Shown here: piece by piece, positions 60,339-64,000 of the stretch | How the letters are laid out: each line of letters begins with the position of its first letter | Position numbering within the stretch: the stretch's first letter is position 1 | NCBI RefSeq assembly: GCF_042686125.1 | Contig: NZ_JBHUOV010000001.1 | Location: 682,001-746,000 of the forward strand | Length of the DNA stretch: 64,000 nucleotides | From: Oceanihabitans iliipiscarium | GTDB lineage: Bacteria > Bacteroidota > Bacteroidia > Flavobacteriales > Flavobacteriaceae | Reading direction: 5' to 3' | Notes under the pieces: model-generated | Seen by the model: the letters and a program-made list of their open reading frames with translations, nothing else | Databases searched by the model: none | What the model was told of the DNA's origin: nothing | Translations under genes and position numbers: made by a program

Positions 60339-60812
60339 ATGAATCCGCAAAAAACATATTCTATCGATGAAGCGCAGGAAAAATTAGAATTTTATTGTAG
60401 TTATCAAGAACGTTGCCATAAAGAAGTCGTTGAAAAGTTAAAGGACATGAGAATGATACCTGAAGCTATTGATGTAATTGTTGTTTATTTAATACAAAAT
60501 AATTTTTTGAATGAAGAGCGCTTTGCAAAAGCATTTGTGAGAGGGAAGTTTAGAATAAAGAAGTGGGGGAAGTATAAATTGACTTTAGAATTAAAGAAAA
60601 AAAATATTAGTAAAATAATTATTAATCTTGCTCTTTTGGAAATTCAAGAAGCTGAATATTTAGAGACGTTTCATGCTTTAGCCGAAAAAAAGGCTGAAAC
60701 TTTAAAAATGTCTAATCTTACTGTGAAAAAGAAGAAGTTAGCAGATTATTTATTATATAGAGGGTGGGAAAGTCACTTAGTTTACGACAAAGTCAATGCG
60801 CTTATAAATTAA
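60339..60812 (+). CDS. recX: Regulatory protein RecX
   Basis: A 157-residue RecA modulator made of three-helix repeats: YSIDEAQEKLEFYCSYQERCHKEVVEKLKDM, VIVVYLIQNNFLNEERFAKAFVRGKFRIKKWGKYKLTLELKKK and a third KLADYLLYRGWESHLVYDKVNALIN. The LNEERFAKAFVRGKFRIKKWG segment is the family core. recA is not in the window. Its last 11 nt overlap the convergent DUF6646-like gene. Confidence 0.93.
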   Translation: MNPQKTYSIDEAQEKLEFYCSYQERCHKEVVEKLKDMRMIPEAIDVIVVYLIQNNFLNEERFAKAFVRGKFRIKKWGKYKLTLELKKKNISKIIINLALLEIQEAEYLETFHALAEKKAETLKMSNLTVKKKKLADYLLYRGWESHLVYDKVNALIN

Positions 60813-61293
60813 AGACTAAGCCAGCGTTTATAGAAAATTGATTGTGTATTTTATCAGTATAGCTTAAATCATCAGTTTTATACTTTGCTAAAGGAATATT
60901 AATTTCTGAGAAAACCCCAAATCCATCTGAAAAAAAGTAGCGCGCTCCTAAATGGGTTCCAAAATTTTTCAGACCAAGATTTAACCCAGGATATACATCA
61001 AAATTATTATCAATATTAATCACATTTCCAATATTTGCATTAATTCTGGCTTTAACATCTAAGCGTTTAGCAAAAGCTTTATCAATAGAGCCATCAATTC
61101 CTAAAGCATAAGTAGAAGAAACTCCTGCAGAAATGTTTTCACCTAAACCATAGTCGAAGCTAGCAAATATGCTAGTAGCATTGTCTTGGAAATTCGCACC
61201 AACTTGTACTTTTTTATCGCCTTTACCAGTATAAGATTGCGCTTGTATTAGAGTGATGCTACATAAGGCTAAAAGTGTGAATATATTTTTCAT
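60802..61293 (-). CDS. DUF6646-like small outer-membrane barrel protein
   Basis: A 163-residue exported protein with signal peptide MKNIFTLLALCSITLIQAQ. The mature region has eight or so amphipathic strands (KKVQVGANFQDNATSIFASFDYGLGENISAGVSS, LDVKARINANIGNVI, DVYPGLNLGLKNFGTHLGARYFFSDGFGVFSEINIPLAKY) and ends in the barrel-like LVFNL. I recall this as DUF6646 from flavobacteria. Function unknown. Its -7 box overlaps the end of the cupin gene. Confidence 0.78.
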   Translation of the reverse strand: MKNIFTLLALCSITLIQAQSYTGKGDKKVQVGANFQDNATSIFASFDYGLGENISAGVSSTYALGIDGSIDKAFAKRLDVKARINANIGNVINIDNNFDVYPGLNLGLKNFGTHLGARYFFSDGFGVFSEINIPLAKYKTDDLSYTDKIHNQFSINAGLVFNL

Positions 61294-61325
61294 TTCGTTT
61301 GGGTTAAAAATTATAAAATGTGACG

Positions 61326-61333
61326 CAAAATTA
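61326..61333 (-). promoter_or_regulatory. -7 promoter box TAATTTTG of the DUF6646-like gene
   Basis: Minus-strand TAATTTTG fits TAnnTTTG, 33 nt before the ATG at 61293, overlapping the last bases of the cupin gene. Confidence 0.5.
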
Positions 61334-62194
61334 GCTATTTTTTTTGTGAGTTCTTACTATTGCTTGTTGGTTTTTCCAATCGATCCAGCGTTGGCCTTTT
61401 AGTTTGCGCATTAAGTTATCAAAATGACGGATAAAAGTAATATTATATACTGCTTTTCCTAAATTTATTGGGTTTTTAGCTACTGCTCGTAAACTCATAG
61501 AAAACCCTGGACTTATATATTTCATATAATGCCAATAACCTTCTGGCATGAATAAAACTTCACCATGATTTAATTCTGTATAGTAACCTTTTGCATGTTT
61601 TAATGCAGGCCATTTTTGCAAATCGGGATTGGAAAAATCAATATCTTCTCTAGTAATTAATGAATGAGGAATTTTATATAAATATTTTGTTTGCTTTTGG
61701 TCAAAGAGAATACACTTCTTTTTACCTTCAAAATGAAAATGAAAAATATTTGCATAATCGATATCATAATGCATAAAGGTATGAGCGTCCTTTCCTCCAA
61801 AAAATAGCATGGGCAAACTTTTTAAGATGCGTAAGCCAATATTGGGATAATTAAAATCGTCTTGAAGTTGTGGCACTTCTTTTAAAATATTCCAAAGAAA
61901 AATGCGATATTTTGTTGATTCCCTTTTGAGTAAATCTATATAATCACTCATTTTCATTGTAGTATGAGGTTCGTTAAAACCATCTTTATAATCTACAGGT
62001 CTGTCATCATATAAAGGGACAATTTTGTCTCCAGCAACCTGTTTCATATAGTCTAAACTCCATTTTGAATACGCAGGCCAATCTTCAATAAAATGCTCGA
62101 TTACCACAGGTTTTTGTGGTTTTAAGTAGTGGGTTATAAAATCCTCTTTTGTTATCGTTTTAACACGAGGAATTTGTTGAAGATTTAGTTTCAA
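61331..62194 (-). CDS. Cupin-like (JmjC-related) Fe(II)/2-oxoglutarate oxygenase protein
   Basis: A 287-residue cytoplasmic protein of the cupin_8/JmjC-like group. The iron triad is visible: His142 and Asp144 in FMHYDIDYANIFHFHFEG, and His222 in MPEGYWHYMKY. KPVVIEHFIEDWPAYSKWSLDYM near the N-terminus is the family start. Such enzymes hydroxylate proteins or small molecules using Fe(II) and 2-oxoglutarate; a substrate cannot be assigned. It is downstream of the TonB receptor gene on the same strand (74-nt gap). Confidence 0.87.
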   Translation of the reverse strand: MKLNLQQIPRVKTITKEDFITHYLKPQKPVVIEHFIEDWPAYSKWSLDYMKQVAGDKIVPLYDDRPVDYKDGFNEPHTTMKMSDYIDLLKRESTKYRIFLWNILKEVPQLQDDFNYPNIGLRILKSLPMLFFGGKDAHTFMHYDIDYANIFHFHFEGKKKCILFDQKQTKYLYKIPHSLITREDIDFSNPDLQKWPALKHAKGYYTELNHGEVLFMPEGYWHYMKYISPGFSMSLRAVAKNPINLGKAVYNITFIRHFDNLMRKLKGQRWIDWKNQQAIVRTHKKNS

Positions 62195-62268
62195 TTTTAA
62201 AGCTTTAAAGACTACAAGTTAATAAAACAACTCTAAAGGAGGATTGTTATTTTAACGAAGTAACAACT

Positions 62269-64000
62269 TTATTTTAATTTATACTTTAGTCCAAATAACA
62301 AATTGCCTTTAGGCATTGGAACGAGATTTGTTTCAGAATATTCTGTATTGAAAATATTATTAGCTACAATTGAAATTTCAAAAGCATTCAAGTCATAATT
62401 TACTCCAGCATCAACAACAGAGTAACTGTCTCCCGAAGTTCTTTCTGCATATTTATAGACAAGATTTAAAAACAGTTCTTTTGTTGCCTGTCCGTGCCAA
62501 CCTAAAGTTGCTTGATGCTTTAATGAATTAATAGAGTATCTTGAAAAATTACTTGAAACGGCCTTTAAATCATCTTCTAAAAAGGTGTATCCTGTTTTTA
62601 GGTTTTGTGTTAAGTTTCCAGTTTTTAAATTATATGATGCATTAAGCTCAATTCCTTTTGTGTTTAAATCTCTTATATTGGTTGCTTGCCATAAATCGTC
62701 TTCATTTTCTTTAACAAAATCAATAAGTTTTTTAGAATCTCTATTAAAAATCGCTGCAGTTATATTAAAGTTTCCAGAATGAAACTTTAGCCCTAACTCT
62801 TCAGAAATGGCTTCTTCAGGATCTAAATTTTCGTTTCCTAACGTTGTTGGATCACTATAAAACAAATCTGTATATGTTGGTATTCTATAGGTGTAACCAA
62901 TATTTCCATAAAGTTTTAAATTTTCATTTAACTTATAACCTAAATCTAAACCAGGAAAGGCATGGAATTTAAAATCCGAAAAATAATTCATAGCCACTCC
63001 AGGAGTTATATCTAACTTGTCGTTTACTAATTTAAATCGATGTTCTAAAAATATAGTGGTCATAAATCGGTTTCTAGCACCTAAATTATTACTTGATAAG
63101 TAAACTTTTGCAACATCAACACCAAAACCAGTAATACCTAAGGAAGATTTATAAGAAGTGTTAAGTTCTATGCCTATTTTATTCGTTTGGTGTAGATTTC
63201 TATAAATAGAAGGGTTGTGTCTAACAAACACATACATGTCTTGATTTCGTCTCCAGTACAGTCTTGGCTTAAATGTGAATTTGCCGTTTTTAAATTCTGA
63301 AGACACACCAACTAAACTAGATTGTGTTTCTTCATATTGATGAATAGCTGAAGGACTTGCATAAAATCCATTGGCTCCAAATTTGCGTTCAGTAAAAAAG
63401 CCAATTATTTGTATTGGTGTTTTACTTTTATTAAGTGTTCCTTTTAAAAAATAGTTCTGGTTTATATAATCTGTATTGTATCGATATCCATCTGAAGTAT
63501 TTACAGAGGCATGGGCAATTATTGAGGCGCTTTTAAAATCTTTACCTAAAGTTCCCGTGACATTTTGTTGGTTGTAAGACCCTAATTGATAGCCTAAAGA
63601 CGTTACTTTTTCTGCATCATTTTTAGTGACAATATTTACTGCGCCTGTAAAAGCGTTTTGGCCAAAAACACGAGCGGCTGGACCTTTTATTATTTCTATT
63701 CGTTCAATAACTTCAATAGGCAAAGCCATATTCATAGTATGATGACCTGTTTGAGCGTCTTCTACTTTTATACCATCAATTAATAATAAAGTTTGGTCAA
63801 AACCACCACCACGAATGTATAAATCGGCTTGCATTCCTGAGGTTCCTCGACGTCTAATATCTACGCCTGCAACTTGTTGTAGTAAATCTGCAACATTTGT
63901 TGTCGCACTATTTTTAATATCAGTTTGAGATATTACTGTTATGGTTCTTGAATTTTCTGAGAATGGTAAATCTATTCTTGTAGATGAAATAATTACAGAA
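62269..64000 (-). CDS. TonB-dependent receptor, 5' end beyond window
   Basis: About 577 residues are visible and the frame stays open to the right edge, so the N-terminus is missing; the methionine near 63834 is internal. The plug domain reads NVADLLQQVAGVDIRRRG, then YIRGGGFDQTLLLIDGIKVEDAQTGHH, VIERIEIIKGPAARVFGQNAFTGAVNIVTK, followed by a barrel ending LLFGLKYKLK. The plug resembles BtuB/vitamin-type receptors (short loops, IDGIKVED), but no cobalamin genes or riboswitch are visible. Substrate unknown. Confidence 0.92.
   Translation of the reverse strand, partial: SVIISSTRIDLPFSENSRTITVISQTDIKNSATTNVADLLQQVAGVDIRRRGTSGMQADLYIRGGGFDQTLLLIDGIKVEDAQTGHHTMNMALPIEVIERIEIIKGPAARVFGQNAFTGAVNIVTKNDAEKVTSLGYQLGSYNQQNVTGTLGKDFKSASIIAHASVNTSDGYRYNTDYINQNYFLKGTLNKSKTPIQIIGFFTERKFGANGFYASPSAIHQYEETQSSLVGVSSEFKNGKFTFKPRLYWRRNQDMYVFVRHNPSIYRNLHQTNKIGIELNTSYKSSLGITGFGVDVAKVYLSSNNLGARNRFMTTIFLEHRFKLVNDKLDITPGVAMNYFSDFKFHAFPGLDLGYKLNENLKLYGNIGYTYRIPTYTDLFYSDPTTLGNENLDPEEAISEELGLKFHSGNFNITAAIFNRDSKKLIDFVKENEDDLWQATNIRDLNTKGIELNASYNLKTGNLTQNLKTGYTFLEDDLKAVSSNFSRYSINSLKHQATLGWHGQATKELFLNLVYKYAERTSGDSYSVVDAGVNYDLNAFEISIVANNIFNTEYSETNLVPMPKGNLLFGLKYKLK

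Overview
The window is chromosomal DNA from a low-GC member of the Bacteroidota, almost certainly the family Flavobacteriaceae and plausibly a marine genus. The evidence is internal. There are type IX secretion genes and substrates (a PorZ-like protein and a T9SS-sorted surface protein), several TonB-dependent receptors, a HmuY-type heme lipoprotein and a MoxR/BatA-E aerotolerance operon. Many genes have a TAnnTTTG -7 promoter box, the pattern established for Bacteroidota, and Shine-Dalgarno sequences are scarce. The genus cannot be fixed from the sequence alone. No tRNA, rRNA, CRISPR array, insertion sequence, integrase or prophage gene was seen. No stretch longer than 300 bases lacks a gene.

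Layout. 1-3593: the N-terminal two thirds of an alpha-2-macroglobulin-family lipoprotein, cut by the left edge. 3840-7790: an ALDH7-type aldehyde dehydrogenase, a small membrane protein, an AlbA_2 (Schlafen-type) protein and an SDR oxidoreductase. 7948-17184: the moxR-DUF58-BatD-like-batA-batB-batC-batD-batE operon. 17246-23096: an inorganic carbon island with a small exported protein and two SulP transporter plus beta-carbonic anhydrase pairs around a DUF2490 barrel. 23164-31569: a divergent heme/iron locus. A TonB receptor and HmuY lie on the minus strand. DUF6607, an exported ankyrin protein, a DUF2271 protein with a flavinylation-like motif and a PepSY/flavodoxin/FAD reductase lie on the plus strand. 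31566-37866: housekeeping genes (cvpA, pheS, gpsA, kbp) mixed with conserved unknowns and a TIR-domain membrane protein. 37942-43661: a PL14-like lyase lipoprotein, the yicC-gmk-nadD cluster, a thioesterase, a DMT exporter, an ArsC-like protein and a DUF3298 lipoprotein. 43751-47308: a cystathionine gamma-synthase type enzyme, an outer-membrane barrel and gdhA. 47344-49866: an AlgI/AlgX-type O-acetylation pair. 49947-55454: porZ-recO-TonB receptor. 55617-64000: a large T9SS surface protein, recX, a DUF6646 barrel, a JmjC-like cupin protein and a TonB receptor cut by the right edge.

How the genes work together. The iron locus reads as heme or iron capture at the outer membrane (receptor and HmuY) coupled to an inner-membrane NAD(P)H-driven reductase that could pass electrons to a periplasmic covalent-flavin protein. 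The carbon island would import bicarbonate and equilibrate it with CO2.

The most notable non-coding structure is a pair of related ~100-base elements (32580-32687 and 55460-55561). They share conserved ends that pair with each other and a conserved internal hairpin. A second hairpin differs completely in sequence between copies yet stays paired. Both copies begin exactly 5 nt after the stop codon of a plus-strand gene.
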